From assembly GCF_000204195.1 (NCBI RefSeq), contig NZ_AFBG01000018.1, positions 434,001-498,000 on the forward strand: a DNA stretch of 64,000 nucleotides, in the 5' to 3' direction. The notes below the pieces were generated by a model. It did not search any database. It was not told the DNA's origin and saw nothing but the letters and a program-made list of their open reading frames with translations. Below, in pieces: positions 44,094 through 52,333 of this stretch (its first letter is position 1; the number at the start of each line of letters is the position of its first letter). Made by a program: the position numbers and the translations under genes. This stretch comes from Acidovorax radicis N35 (GTDB lineage Bacteria; Pseudomonadota; Gammaproteobacteria; Burkholderiales; Burkholderiaceae_C).

Positions 44094-44825
44094 TCAGCTG
44101 GTTCCGTCCGGCACGAACACGTAGCCCACTCCCCACACGGTCTGGATGTAGCGCGGTGCGGCTGCATCCACTTCCACCAGCTTGCGCAGGCGCGAGACCT
44201 GCACGTCCAGGCTGCGGTCAAACGGTTCGAACTCGCGGCCACGGGCCAGCAGGGCCAGCTTTTCGCGCGACAGGGGCTGGCGCGGGTGGCGTACCAGCGC
44301 CTTGAGCATGGCAAATTCGCCGGTGGTCAGGGGCAACTCTTCGCCATTGCGCTGCAGTGCGCGGGTGCCCAGGTCGAAGGTAAAGGGGCCAAAGGTCACG
44401 ACCTCGTTGTCGCCCGACGGTGCGCCAGGCGCTTCCTGCGCGGGGCGGCGGCGCAGCACAGCGTGGATGCGCGCGAGCAGTTCGCGGGGGTTGAACGGCT
44501 TGCCCAGGTAGTCGTCGGCACCCACTTCCAGGCCCACGATGCGGTCCACGTCCTCGCCCTTGGCGGTGAGCATGATGATGGGCGTCCGGTCATTGGCGGC
44601 ACGCAGGCGGCGGCAAATGGACAGGCCGTCTTCGCCCGGCATCATCAGGTCGAGCACGATGATGTCCACGGTCTCGCGCAGCAGCAGGCGGTTGAGCGCC
44701 TTGCCGTCTTCGGCGACCATGACTTCAAAGCCTTCCTGCGTGAGGTAGCGGCGCAGCAGATCACGGATTCGTGCATCGTCGTCCACCACCAGAACTTTGT
44801 CGGTGCGATTGGTTGTTGTGGCCAT
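44094..44825 (-). CDS. ompR: OmpR-type response regulator
   Basis: 243 aa. Receiver domain with VDDDARIR and phosphoacceptor Asp59 (IVLDLMMPG). The C-terminal winged helix (about 145-240) has TTGEFAMLKALVRHPRQPLS, SLDVQVSRLRKLVE and IQTVWGVGYVF. It is the first gene of the ompR-envZ pair. It would control porin and envelope genes, and the porin at 33035 is a candidate target only by analogy. Confidence 0.92.
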   Translation of the reverse strand: MATTTNRTDKVLVVDDDARIRDLLRRYLTQEGFEVMVAEDGKALNRLLLRETVDIIVLDLMMPGEDGLSICRRLRAANDRTPIIMLTAKGEDVDRIVGLEVGADDYLGKPFNPRELLARIHAVLRRRPAQEAPGAPSGDNEVVTFGPFTFDLGTRALQRNGEELPLTTGEFAMLKALVRHPRQPLSREKLALLARGREFEPFDRSLDVQVSRLRKLVEVDAAAPRYIQTVWGVGYVFVPDGTS

Positions 44826-45042
44826 CTTGATCCCAAGTCCAATTTGTAACAGAGCCGATTCTGACCACTTGGAACGCCGAAGTTCGGGTTTTGGGGGTGG
44901 GTTTGACCAACTGTTACAAGTTTTGCCCAGCTTCGCACGCGCGGTGGAGGGGCTTCATCGCAGTGGGCGGGCAGTGCGGTTAAGGTGGTGCCCCGCATGG
45001 CCCGGCCCCGGACCGTGCACCGATATCAAGGACACCTTTGTG

Positions 45043-45756
45043 ATGAAAATTACTACTAAATTGATAGCTGTCAGCGCATTGATTGCATGCGCTGGAGCTT
45101 CTTTTGCACAAAATTCACCAACCACCGAACTGCGCAACATCGTTCAGTTGTCGGCCACGGGCACGGTGGAAGTGCAGCAGGACCTGCTGGTGCTCAATCT
45201 GGCTACCAGCAAGGAAGCCGCCGACGCTGCCACGGTGCAGGCACAACTCAAGCAGGCGCTGGACGCGGCCCTGGCCGAAGCCAAGCGCAACGCCCAGCCG
45301 GGCCAGCTGGATGTGCGTACCGGCCCGTTCGGGCTGTACCCGCGCTATGGCAAGGACGGGAAGATCAACGGCTGGCAGGGCCGTGCCGAGCTGGTGCTGG
45401 AAGGCCGCGACTTTGCGCGCATCACGGCCACGGCCGGCAAGATCCAGACCCTGGCCATCAGCAATGTGGCTTTCGGCCTGTCGCGCGAGGCCCGGGCCAA
45501 GGTGGAGGGCGAGGCCCAGACCCAGGCCATCGAGCAGTTCAAGGCCCGCGCTGCCGAGCTGGCCAAGGGTTTTGGTTTCAGCAACTACAGCCTGCGCGAG
45601 GTGGCGGTGAACAGCAACGAGATGGTGCCTGGCCCCCGTCCGCGCATGATGGCCATGGAGGCCAAGGCGGGCTCGTTCTCCGATTCCGCCGTGCCGGTCG
45701 AGGCGGGCAAGGCCCAGGTTATCGTGAACGTGTCGGGTTCTGTGCAGATGCGCTGA
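45043..45756 (+). CDS. SIMPL-domain (DUF541) periplasmic protein
   Basis: 237 aa from the ATG at 45043. The signal peptide (hydrophobic residues 6-20, cleavage after SFA) is followed by a DUF541/SIMPL domain (VQLSATGTVEVQQDLLVLNL, then GYFGLYPR-like FGLYPRYGKD). Members of this family associate with oxidative stress and envelope functions; the activity is unknown. Residues 6-21 are coded by sequence matching the dispersed hairpin repeat (see findings), including the rare codon ATA. Confidence 0.88.
   Translation: MKITTKLIAVSALIACAGASFAQNSPTTELRNIVQLSATGTVEVQQDLLVLNLATSKEAADAATVQAQLKQALDAALAEAKRNAQPGQLDVRTGPFGLYPRYGKDGKINGWQGRAELVLEGRDFARITATAGKIQTLAISNVAFGLSREARAKVEGEAQTQAIEQFKARAAELAKGFGFSNYSLREVAVNSNEMVPGPRPRMMAMEAKAGSFSDSAVPVEAGKAQVIVNVSGSVQMR
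45058..45105 (+). repeat. Repeat-like sequence inside SIMPL signal-peptide codons
   Basis: AAATTGATAGCT, 3 bases, AGCGC, 11 bases, GCGCTGG is shared exactly in order and spacing with the inverse of the repeat copy at 45765-45819. The match covers 24 identical bases in the three blocks. It codes for residues 6-21 of the preprotein. Confidence 0.6.
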
Positions 45757-45764
45757 TTCTTGAG

Positions 45765-45819
45765 AAAAATTGGCTACCAGCGCTTATTCAACAAGCGCTG
45801 GTAGCTATCAATTTTATAG
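45765..45819. repeat. Dispersed hairpin repeat, best copy
   Basis: Perfect 13-base stem GCTACCAGCGCTT (45773-45785) / AAGCGCTGGTAGC (45793-45805) with the loop ATTCAAC, flanked by AAAAATTG and TATCAATTTT. It lies just after the SIMPL stop and could act as a transcript end. Confidence 0.85.
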
Positions 45820-45849
45820 TTCCCTGCAGCGCCTGAACTGGCACGTCCC

Positions 45850-45915
45850 CGCCCAGCAGGTGCCGCGCAAGGGCCGCCAAGCAGCGTATGCGGCGCAGCC
45901 GCTCAGGGGGTTGTT
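45850..45915. repeat. Decayed copy of the 40912 repeat, inverted
   Basis: GCGCAAGGGCCGCC and CTCAGGGGGTTGT match in reverse the two ends of the 40912-41030 repeat. The central hairpin is missing. It is just downstream of the 3-hydroxybutyrate dehydrogenase stop. Confidence 0.5.
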
Positions 45916-45919
45916 GCCT

Positions 45920-46702
45920 TCATTGCGCTGCCCAGCCGCCGTCCATGTTCCATGCCACGCCACGCACATTGTTGGCGGCGGGGGAGCAGAAGAACACGGC
46001 CAGTTCGCCCAGTTCTTCGGGCGTGGTGAACTGCATGGAGGGCTCCTTTTCGCCCAGCAGCAGCTTTTTGGCGTCTTCGTTCGACAGGCCGTGTTCGGCC
46101 GCCTTGGCATCCACCTGCTTTTGTACCAGGGGTGTCAGCACCCAGCCGGGGCAGATGGCGTTGCAGGTCACGCCGCTGGTGGCGTTCTCCAGCGCGGTGA
46201 CCTTGGTCAGACCCACGATGCCGTGTTTGGCCGCCACGTACGCGGCCTTCTGTGCCGAGCCCACCAGGCCGTGCACCGAAGCCAGGTTGATGATGCGGCC
46301 CCAGTCGGCGCTTTTCATGGCCGGCAGCGCCAGGCGCGAGGTGTGAAAGGCACTTGTGAGGTTGATCGCGATCACCGAGTCCCAGCGTTCCACGGGGAAG
46401 TCCTCCACATTGGCCACGTGCTGGATGCCTGCGTTGTTCACCAGAATGTCCACGCGCCCAAACTGCGCGGCGCTGTACTTCATCATGTCTTCGATGTCGG
46501 ACACGCGGCTCATGTCCGCACCGTGGTAGGCCACTTTGGCACCAGCAGCTTCGCCAGCCGCCAACACCTCGGCGCGGGGGCCATCCACATCACCAAAGCC
46601 ATTGAGCACGATGTTGGCGCCCTGGCGGGCCAGCGCCTTGGCGATGCCAAGGCCAATGCCGCTGGTGGAGCCGGTGACGAGTGCAGTTTTGCCTTTCAGC
46701 AT
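45920..46702 (-). CDS. bdhA: 3-hydroxybutyrate dehydrogenase
   Basis: 260 aa SDR from the ATG at 46702. NAD-binding TGSTSGIGLGIA, NNAGIQH, catalytic SVHGLVGS and YVAAKHG (Tyr-x3-Lys), and the C-terminal NVRGVAWNMDGGW are typical of D-3-hydroxybutyrate dehydrogenase. It interconverts 3-hydroxybutyrate and acetoacetate in polyhydroxybutyrate turnover. It is convergent with SIMPL and divergent from the hydrolase that precedes relA. GGAGAG is upstream of the start. Confidence 0.92.
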   Translation of the reverse strand: MLKGKTALVTGSTSGIGLGIAKALARQGANIVLNGFGDVDGPRAEVLAAGEAAGAKVAYHGADMSRVSDIEDMMKYSAAQFGRVDILVNNAGIQHVANVEDFPVERWDSVIAINLTSAFHTSRLALPAMKSADWGRIINLASVHGLVGSAQKAAYVAAKHGIVGLTKVTALENATSGVTCNAICPGWVLTPLVQKQVDAKAAEHGLSNEDAKKLLLGEKEPSMQFTTPEELGELAVFFCSPAANNVRGVAWNMDGGWAAQ

Positions 46703-46819
46703 GAGAGTCTCTCCGAATGAATTACGATGCAACGCAAGGAAAAGTCGGCTTGCATGGCCTGGCGATGCGAGCCGACTTTCACTTGCATTATCAAGCGCTG
46801 CCCCCCGGATTTCGCACCC

Positions 46820-47791
46820 ATGATTGAACCTACGCTGAACTACGTACTGTGCCCTGGCCCCGGGGCGCCTGTGGTGTCTTCCGGTAACTCTTCCACATCC
46901 GAGGCTACACACCACCGCGTGGCGTATTGGGAGTGGAATGCCACGGGCAACCCGGCGCATCCCCACGTGGTGGTCTGTGTGCATGGCCTCTCGCGCCAGG
47001 GGCGCGACTTCGACACCCTGGCGCGTGCGTTGAGCCAGCATGCCCGTGTGATCTGCCCCGACGTGGTCGGGCGCGGCCAGAGCGATTGGCTTGCCGACCC
47101 GATGGGTTACCAGATTCCCCAGTACGCCGCCGACATGTTGGCCCTGCTGGCCCAACTGCACCAGCAAGCGCCTATCACCACCCTCGACTGGGTGGGTACC
47201 AGCATGGGCGGGCTGATCGGCTTGGCCATCGTGGGGCAGCCAGGTTTGCCCTTGCCGGTGCCCGTGCGCAGGCTGGTGCTCAACGACGTGGGTCCCGTCA
47301 TCCAGTGGGAGGCCCTGCAGCGCATCGGCTTGTACCTGGGGCAACTGGCGCGGTTTGAATCGCTGCAGCAAGCGGCTGATGCCATGTGGGCTATTTCCAG
47401 CAGTTTTGGCCCCCACTCGCCCGAGCAGTGGCTGGATTTGTCGCGCGCCATGGTGCGTGCGGTGCCGGAAACTGCCGGTGGCGGCATCACGCTGCACTAC
47501 GACCCCGCCATCGCTGTGCCGTTCAAGACACTGACGCAAGAGTCTGCGGTGGCGGGCGAGGCCATGCTGTGGCAGCTGTATGACCACATCACGGCGCGCA
47601 CCCTGTTGCTGCGCGGTGCGCAGTCGGACCTGCTGTCGCGTGAAACCGCTTTGGCCATGGCGCAGCGTGGGCCCCGCGCGCAAGTGGTCGAATTTGAAGG
47701 TGTAGGGCATGCGCCCACGCTGGTGGCGGTCGATCAGGTGGCTGCGGTCACGGGCTTCCTGCTGGCGGCGGAAGGTGCTGTGGCCGGATGA
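46820..47791 (+). CDS. Alpha/beta hydrolase upstream of relA
   Basis: 323 aa. Oxyanion motif VCVHGLSRQGRDFD, nucleophile GTSMGGLIG, and C-terminal EGVGHAPTL with the catalytic His. It belongs to a carboxylesterase/haloperoxidase-like branch. The substrate is unknown. Its stop and the relA start overlap in ATGA, so it is translationally coupled to the alarmone synthetase. ATG at 46820; the frame upstream to 46727 lacks a ribosome site. Confidence 0.87.
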   Translation: MIEPTLNYVLCPGPGAPVVSSGNSSTSEATHHRVAYWEWNATGNPAHPHVVVCVHGLSRQGRDFDTLARALSQHARVICPDVVGRGQSDWLADPMGYQIPQYAADMLALLAQLHQQAPITTLDWVGTSMGGLIGLAIVGQPGLPLPVPVRRLVLNDVGPVIQWEALQRIGLYLGQLARFESLQQAADAMWAISSSFGPHSPEQWLDLSRAMVRAVPETAGGGITLHYDPAIAVPFKTLTQESAVAGEAMLWQLYDHITARTLLLRGAQSDLLSRETALAMAQRGPRAQVVEFEGVGHAPTLVAVDQVAAVTGFLLAAEGAVAG

Positions 47792-50001
47792 AAACCTACC
47801 CTCCCGCACAGGCGTCCCACACCCCTCAGACCGACGCCGTCCCCCAGCTCATTGCCGCCACCGCGCACACGCTGCCCGAGCAGGTGAACGCGCTGTCGCG
47901 TGCGCGAGCCTTTGCTGAACCCCTGATGGCCGGCGAAACGCTGGATTCCGGCGAAAACACACTGGCCCACGCCGATGCCGTGGCCGCCATCCTCAAGGGC
48001 ATTGGCGGCTCGGAGGCCATGCAGGCCGCCAGCTATCTGGTGCATGCGTGCATCCACCTGAACAAGCCCGAAGAGGTGATTGCCAAGGCCTTCGGCGCAA
48101 ATTTTGCGGCACTGGCGGTAGAGACCACCAAGCTCATGCGCGTGCAGCAGCAGGCCCGCACCGCCGAGCACCTGGAAGACCCTGCTGTGCAGACCGAGAA
48201 CGTGCGCAAGATGCTGCTCGCTTTCTCGCGCGACCTGCGTGTGGTGATGCTGCGCCTGGCCTCGCGCCTGCAGACGCTGCGCTTTCATGCGGCGAGCAAA
48301 CGCCCGGTATCGCCCAGCCTGGCGCGCGAGTCGCTGCAGGTGTTTGCGCCGCTGGCCAACCGCTTGGGCATCTGGCAGGTCAAGTGGGAGCTGGAGGACC
48401 TGTCGTTCCGCTTCCTGGAGCCCGACACCTACAAGGAAGTGGCTCGCCTGTTGGATGAAAAGCGCGGCGAGCGCGAGGTCTACATGGAGCAGCTGCGCGC
48501 CCGGCTCGAAGCTGACCTGCGCGCGCGCAGCATCAGCGCCAGCGTGCAGGGGCGCCCCAAACACATCTACAGCATCGTCAAGAAGATGCGCGGCAAGTCG
48601 CTCAACTTTGACCAAGTGTTCGACATCCGTGCGCTGCGCGTGGTCGTGCCCACAGTGAAGGACTGCTATGCCGCCCTGAGCTGGGTGCACGAGCAGTTCA
48701 AGCCCATTGTGGAGGAGTTTGACGACTACATCGCCAAGCCCAAGCCCAACGGCTACCAGTCGCTGCACACCATCGTGCGCGACGACCACGGAAAACCCAT
48801 CGAGATCCAGATCCGCACCCAGGCCATGCACGACCATGCCGAACATGGCGTTGCGGCGCACTGGGCCTACAAGGAGGCGGGCAGCAAGGGCTATGCAGGG
48901 GTTTCGGCCACGGGCGAATACGACGCCAAGATTGCGGTGCTGCGCCAGTTGCTGGCCTGGGAGCGCGATCTCTCGGGCGCCTTGCCCAACCGGGGCCTGT
49001 TTGAAGACCGCATCTATGTGCTGACCCCAGACGCCGCCGTGGTGGAGCTGCCCCAGGGCGCTACACCGGTGGACTTTGCCTATGCCGTGCACACCAGTGT
49101 GGGGCACCGCTGCCGGGGCGCCCGGGTGGATGGCGCGATGGTGCCGCTCAACACACCGCTGCAAAACGGGCAGACGGTGGAGATTTCCACCGTCAAGGAG
49201 GGCCGCCCTTCGCGCGACTGGCTCAATGCCGAGCTGGGCTACCTCACCAGCAACCGCGCCAAGGCCAAGGTGCGCGCCTGGTTCAACGCCCAGGCCACCC
49301 ATGAAACCGTGGCCCGTGGCCGCGAGGCGGTCGAAAAGCTGTTGCAGCGCGAGGGCAAGACCTCCGTCAAACTGGATGACCTGGCGGTGCAGCTGGGCTT
49401 CAAGTCCGCCGATGCTTTGTTTGAAGTGGTGGGCAAGGACGAGTTCTCGCTGCGCAACATCGAAACGGTGCTGCGCCCGCCAGAGCCGGTCCTGCAACCC
49501 GACGACTACCTGCTGCTCAAGAAGACACGCACCAACGATGCCGCCCCCAAGGGCGGTGTGCTGGTGGTGGGCATCGATTCGCTGATGACCCAGCTGGCCA
49601 AGTGCTGCAAACCCGCTCCTCCTGATCTGATCCGTGGGTTTGTCACGCGTGGCAAGGGCGTGAGCGTGCACCGGGCCGACTGCAGCAACTTTCGGGAAAT
49701 GACGGCACGCAGCGGCGAACGCGTCATCGAGGTGGAGTGGGGCGCCTCCAAGTCGGCGGCGGTTGCGGCCGTGTACCCCGTGGACGTCGCTGTGGAAGCC
49801 GCCGACCGCCAGGGCCTGCTGCGCGACATCTCCGAAGTGTTTGCGCGCGAGAAGACCAATGTGATCGGCGTGCAGACCCAGTCGGTGAAAGGCACGGCGT
49901 GGATGACCTTCACCGTGGAAGTGGCTGACTCGGGCCGCCTGAACAAGGTGCTGGGCATCGTGGCTGGCGTGTCTGGAGTGCGCTCCGCGCGCAGGCGCTG
50001 A
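47788..50001 (+). CDS. relA: (p)ppGpp synthetase RelA (hydrolase-inactive)
   Basis: 737 aa. The N-terminal HD region is degenerate: no HD pair is seen in AASYLVHACIHLNKPEE, so ppGpp hydrolysis is unlikely. The synthetase core includes KHIYSIVKKMRGKSLNFDQV and an acidic EFDD motif at ~310 (EEFDDYIAKPKPNGYQ), the marker that separates RelA from SpoT (RXKD). It is followed by TGS (DRIYVLTPDAAVVELPQGATP), zinc-finger/helical regions and a C-terminal ACT domain. It senses ribosome stalling during amino-acid starvation. ATGA overlap with the hydrolase. Confidence 0.95.
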   Translation: MKTYPPAQASHTPQTDAVPQLIAATAHTLPEQVNALSRARAFAEPLMAGETLDSGENTLAHADAVAAILKGIGGSEAMQAASYLVHACIHLNKPEEVIAKAFGANFAALAVETTKLMRVQQQARTAEHLEDPAVQTENVRKMLLAFSRDLRVVMLRLASRLQTLRFHAASKRPVSPSLARESLQVFAPLANRLGIWQVKWELEDLSFRFLEPDTYKEVARLLDEKRGEREVYMEQLRARLEADLRARSISASVQGRPKHIYSIVKKMRGKSLNFDQVFDIRALRVVVPTVKDCYAALSWVHEQFKPIVEEFDDYIAKPKPNGYQSLHTIVRDDHGKPIEIQIRTQAMHDHAEHGVAAHWAYKEAGSKGYAGVSATGEYDAKIAVLRQLLAWERDLSGALPNRGLFEDRIYVLTPDAAVVELPQGATPVDFAYAVHTSVGHRCRGARVDGAMVPLNTPLQNGQTVEISTVKEGRPSRDWLNAELGYLTSNRAKAKVRAWFNAQATHETVARGREAVEKLLQREGKTSVKLDDLAVQLGFKSADALFEVVGKDEFSLRNIETVLRPPEPVLQPDDYLLLKKTRTNDAAPKGGVLVVGIDSLMTQLAKCCKPAPPDLIRGFVTRGKGVSVHRADCSNFREMTARSGERVIEVEWGASKSAAVAAVYPVDVAVEAADRQGLLRDISEVFAREKTNVIGVQTQSVKGTAWMTFTVEVADSGRLNKVLGIVAGVSGVRSARRR

Positions 50002-50089
50002 ATTTCTGCTTCAGGGGGATGGGCAGCGCGCCGCAGGCAGTCTTTGCCATGTAGTGTTCTATTTTGAATGGAGCCTCGATTTTTATGGC

Positions 50090-50095
50090 TATAAT
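50090..50095 (+). promoter_or_regulatory. -10 element of tRNA-Val promoter
   Basis: TATAAT, a perfect -10, 18 bases upstream of the tRNA. A TTGAAT at 50064-50069 is a possible -35, but the 20-base spacer is long. Confidence 0.55.
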
Positions 50096-50113
50096 CGAAA
50101 GCTAAACAACGAC

Positions 50114-50190
50114 AGGCGCGTAGCTCAGCTGGTTAGAGCACCACCTTGACATGGTGGGGGTCGTTGGTTCGAGTCCAATCGCGCCTACCA
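50114..50190 (+). tRNA. tRNA-Val (anticodon GAC)
   Basis: 77 nt including encoded CCA. Acceptor stem AGGCGCG/CGCGCCT, D-loop TTAGAGC, anticodon stem CCACC-TTGACAT-GGTGG with GAC, T-loop GGTTCGAGTCC. Followed by a terminator hairpin. No duplicated tRNA 3' end was seen elsewhere in the window. Confidence 0.97.
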
Positions 50191-50220
50191 AACATCGCAA
50201 GCTAAACCAGGGCTTGCAAC

Positions 50221-50250
50221 AAAAATGCCCGCTAACAAGCGGGCATTTTT
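50221..50250 (+). terminator. Rho-independent terminator of tRNA-Val
   Basis: AAAAATGCCCGC / GCGGGCATTTTT hairpin with a 6-base loop and T tail, 31 bases after the tRNA. Confidence 0.9.
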
Positions 50251-50411
50251 GTTTGTTCATGCGGAAAAAGTACGGAAAAATGCATTCCTCTCAAGGGGCC
50301 GCTTTACTTTTCTGTGTGCCTGTCAGCTAGAGTTTTTCGCATATCTGGGGCGGCGGGTGACCAAGCGCTGTACGACCTCTGTGAGACCCAACACCAAGTA
50401 GGCCAGGGTAT

Positions 50412-50600
50412 TTAAACCACCTGCTTGAAGATTTCTAACGCCTGTCCGATGTCATGCCCTGTGACATCCGTATGCCTGACAAAGCGCGGGGTATATAGGC
50501 CAGTACAAAGAAGCCCGGCCTCCTTGAGGCGAAGAACGAGGGTTTCCGTGCGGTTCTTGGGGGCGTCAACAAATACGATATTGGTCTGGCGGTTGGTGGG
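50412..50600 (-). pseudogene. C-terminal remnant resembling threonine aldolase
   Basis: Minus-strand frame reading QTNIVFVDAP, then LKEAGLLCTGLY, then VRHTDVTGHDIGQALEIFKQ and a stop. Order and spacing match the C-terminus of PLP-dependent low-specificity L-threonine aldolases (TNIVF... VTH-DV-DI). A stop at 50601-50603 and lack of any upstream homologous frame show that the N-terminal ~80% is gone. No start codon with ribosome site is present. It is a decayed gene, not a coding sequence. The identification is by eye and needs a database comparison. Confidence 0.6.
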
Positions 50601-50858
50601 TCACTTCTGCGTGGAAATCAACAGTTCTCCTTGACCGCCGAATTTAGTTCCAGCCCAGGGGAAAACCTCCGCTGCTTGGTGCGTCTTACGCCCCGTCCCT
50701 CGTACCTGCCCCTGGGCAGGTCGTATGAATGGCGAAATTAGGGTAAACGCCTATGCCGCAATTGCCGGATATTGATCACGTCCGGCAGCCATCAAAACCT
50801 ATCGTTCAGCGGTCGTTCGGCGCTTTCGAGGTGCCGTCGTTTTTGACCTCTGGACACC

Positions 50859-52319
50859 ATGACTTCTCCTTACCCCTCGCTGGCCTTGCATGTGGCCGGC
50901 CATTGGATTGACCGCACCAGCGGTGGCTTTCGCCCCGTCATCAACCCTGCCACCGGCCTGGAGCTCGGGCTGTTGCCGCTGGCCGGCCCGGCTGAGCTGG
51001 CGGCCGCCGCCGAATCGGCACAGCGCGGCTACCAGGCCTGGCGCCGGGTGCGCCCGCATGACCGCTATGTGGTCTTGCGCCGCGCTGCCGAGCTGCTGCG
51101 CCAGCGGGTGGATGCGATCGCCACCGTGCTCACCCTGGAACAGGGCAAGCCGCTGAGCGAGGCCCGGCGCGAGGTCACGCTGTCGGCGGACATCATCGAT
51201 TTCCAGGCGGAAGAGGCCAAGCGCCTGTATGGCCGGGCGGTGGCCCCCCGGGTGGAAGGCATTCTTTCGCACACCGTCACGCGGGTGCCTGTGGGCCCGG
51301 TGGCGGCCTTCACCGCGTGGAACTTCCCGGTCAACCTGCCCAGCCGCAAGCTGGGTAGCGCGCTCGCGGCGGGTTGCAGCGTGGTCATCAAGCCGGCCGA
51401 GGAAACACCGGGCAGCTGCATGCTGCTGGTGCAGTGCTTCCTGGATGCCGGCGTGCCTGCCGATGCGATCAACCTCGTGTGCGGCGACCCGGCGCAGGTT
51501 TCGTCCTTCCTCATCGAGCGGCCGGAGATCGCCAAGGTGTCCGTCACCGGCTCGGTGGCCGTGGGCAAGCTGCTGGGAGTCCAGGCGGCAGCGCATGTGA
51601 AGCGCTTCACGGGCGAGCTGGGCGGACATGCGCCGGTCATCGTGTGCGAGGACATGTGCCAAGGCGGCGCGATGGATTTCGTGCTCAAGCAGGCGGTGGC
51701 CGCCAAGTACCGCAATGCCGGCCAGGTGTGTGCTTCGCCCATCCGCTTCTACGTGCCGCGTGCGCACCTGGGCACTTTCTCCGAGCGCTTCAGCGCGGCG
51801 GCGAAGGCCCTGCGCCTGGGGCCGGGCATGGATGCCGCCACGCAGATGGGGCCGCTGTCCCACGCGCGCCGCATCGAAGACATGGAGCGCTTTGTGGACG
51901 ATGCCGTCAGCCAGGGCGCGCGCCTGCTCACCGGCGGCCATCGGGTCGAGCGCCCCGGTTTCTTCTTTGAGCCCACGGTGTTTGCGGACGCACCTGCCAG
52001 CGCCCGCCTGATGCAGCAGGAGCCGTTCGGCCCGATTGCGGTTATCCAGCCCTACGACACCCTGGAAGGTGCTATCGGCCAAGCGAACGCACTGCCCTAT
52101 GCGCTGGGCGCCTATGCCTTCACGCGCGACCTGCATGCTGCGCACCAGCTGGGCGAGGGCATCGAGGCCGGCATGGTGGGCATCAACCATTTTGGCGTCT
52201 CTCAGCCCGAGCTGCCCTTCGGTGGCCACAAGGAAAGCGGCCTGGGGCAAGAGATGGGGGCCGAGGGCCTCCTGCATTACACAGAGATCAAGACCATCAC
52301 GGTAGGCACGCCGTTCTGA
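50859..52319 (+). CDS. NAD(P)-dependent aldehyde dehydrogenase (succinate-semialdehyde type)
   Basis: 486 aa. Catalytic Cys291 in NAGQVCASP, Glu253 in TGELGGHAP, Asn155 in AWNFPVN. The overall pattern is closest to the GabD/succinate-semialdehyde group. It is first of a seven-gene plus-strand operon. It likely oxidises the semialdehyde that the downstream aminotransferase forms. It could also oxidise 2-oxoglutarate semialdehyde, which the glucarate locus produces (inference). ATG at 50859. Confidence 0.93.
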   Translation: MTSPYPSLALHVAGHWIDRTSGGFRPVINPATGLELGLLPLAGPAELAAAAESAQRGYQAWRRVRPHDRYVVLRRAAELLRQRVDAIATVLTLEQGKPLSEARREVTLSADIIDFQAEEAKRLYGRAVAPRVEGILSHTVTRVPVGPVAAFTAWNFPVNLPSRKLGSALAAGCSVVIKPAEETPGSCMLLVQCFLDAGVPADAINLVCGDPAQVSSFLIERPEIAKVSVTGSVAVGKLLGVQAAAHVKRFTGELGGHAPVIVCEDMCQGGAMDFVLKQAVAAKYRNAGQVCASPIRFYVPRAHLGTFSERFSAAAKALRLGPGMDAATQMGPLSHARRIEDMERFVDDAVSQGARLLTGGHRVERPGFFFEPTVFADAPASARLMQQEPFGPIAVIQPYDTLEGAIGQANALPYALGAYAFTRDLHAAHQLGEGIEAGMVGINHFGVSQPELPFGGHKESGLGQEMGAEGLLHYTEIKTITVGTPF

Positions 52320-52333
52320 AGAAAGTAAGCACC

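Larger units (their letters stand above)
50191..50858. other. Region after tRNA-Val with gene remnant
   Basis: 668 bases holding the terminator (50221-50250), a gene fragment on the minus strand (50412-50600), a short palindrome ACCTGCCC-CT-GGGCAGGT at 50704-50721 and the upstream region of the aldehyde dehydrogenase operon. No intact gene is recognised. The GC content is lower than in the flanking genes. Confidence 0.55.

Noticed and set aside
50114-50190. tRNA-Val as an attachment site of an integrated element
   Set aside because: No integrase and no duplicated tRNA 3' end was found in the window.
50425-50634. A 69-residue plus-strand open frame
   Set aside because: It is antisense to the aldolase-like fragment and has no start context.
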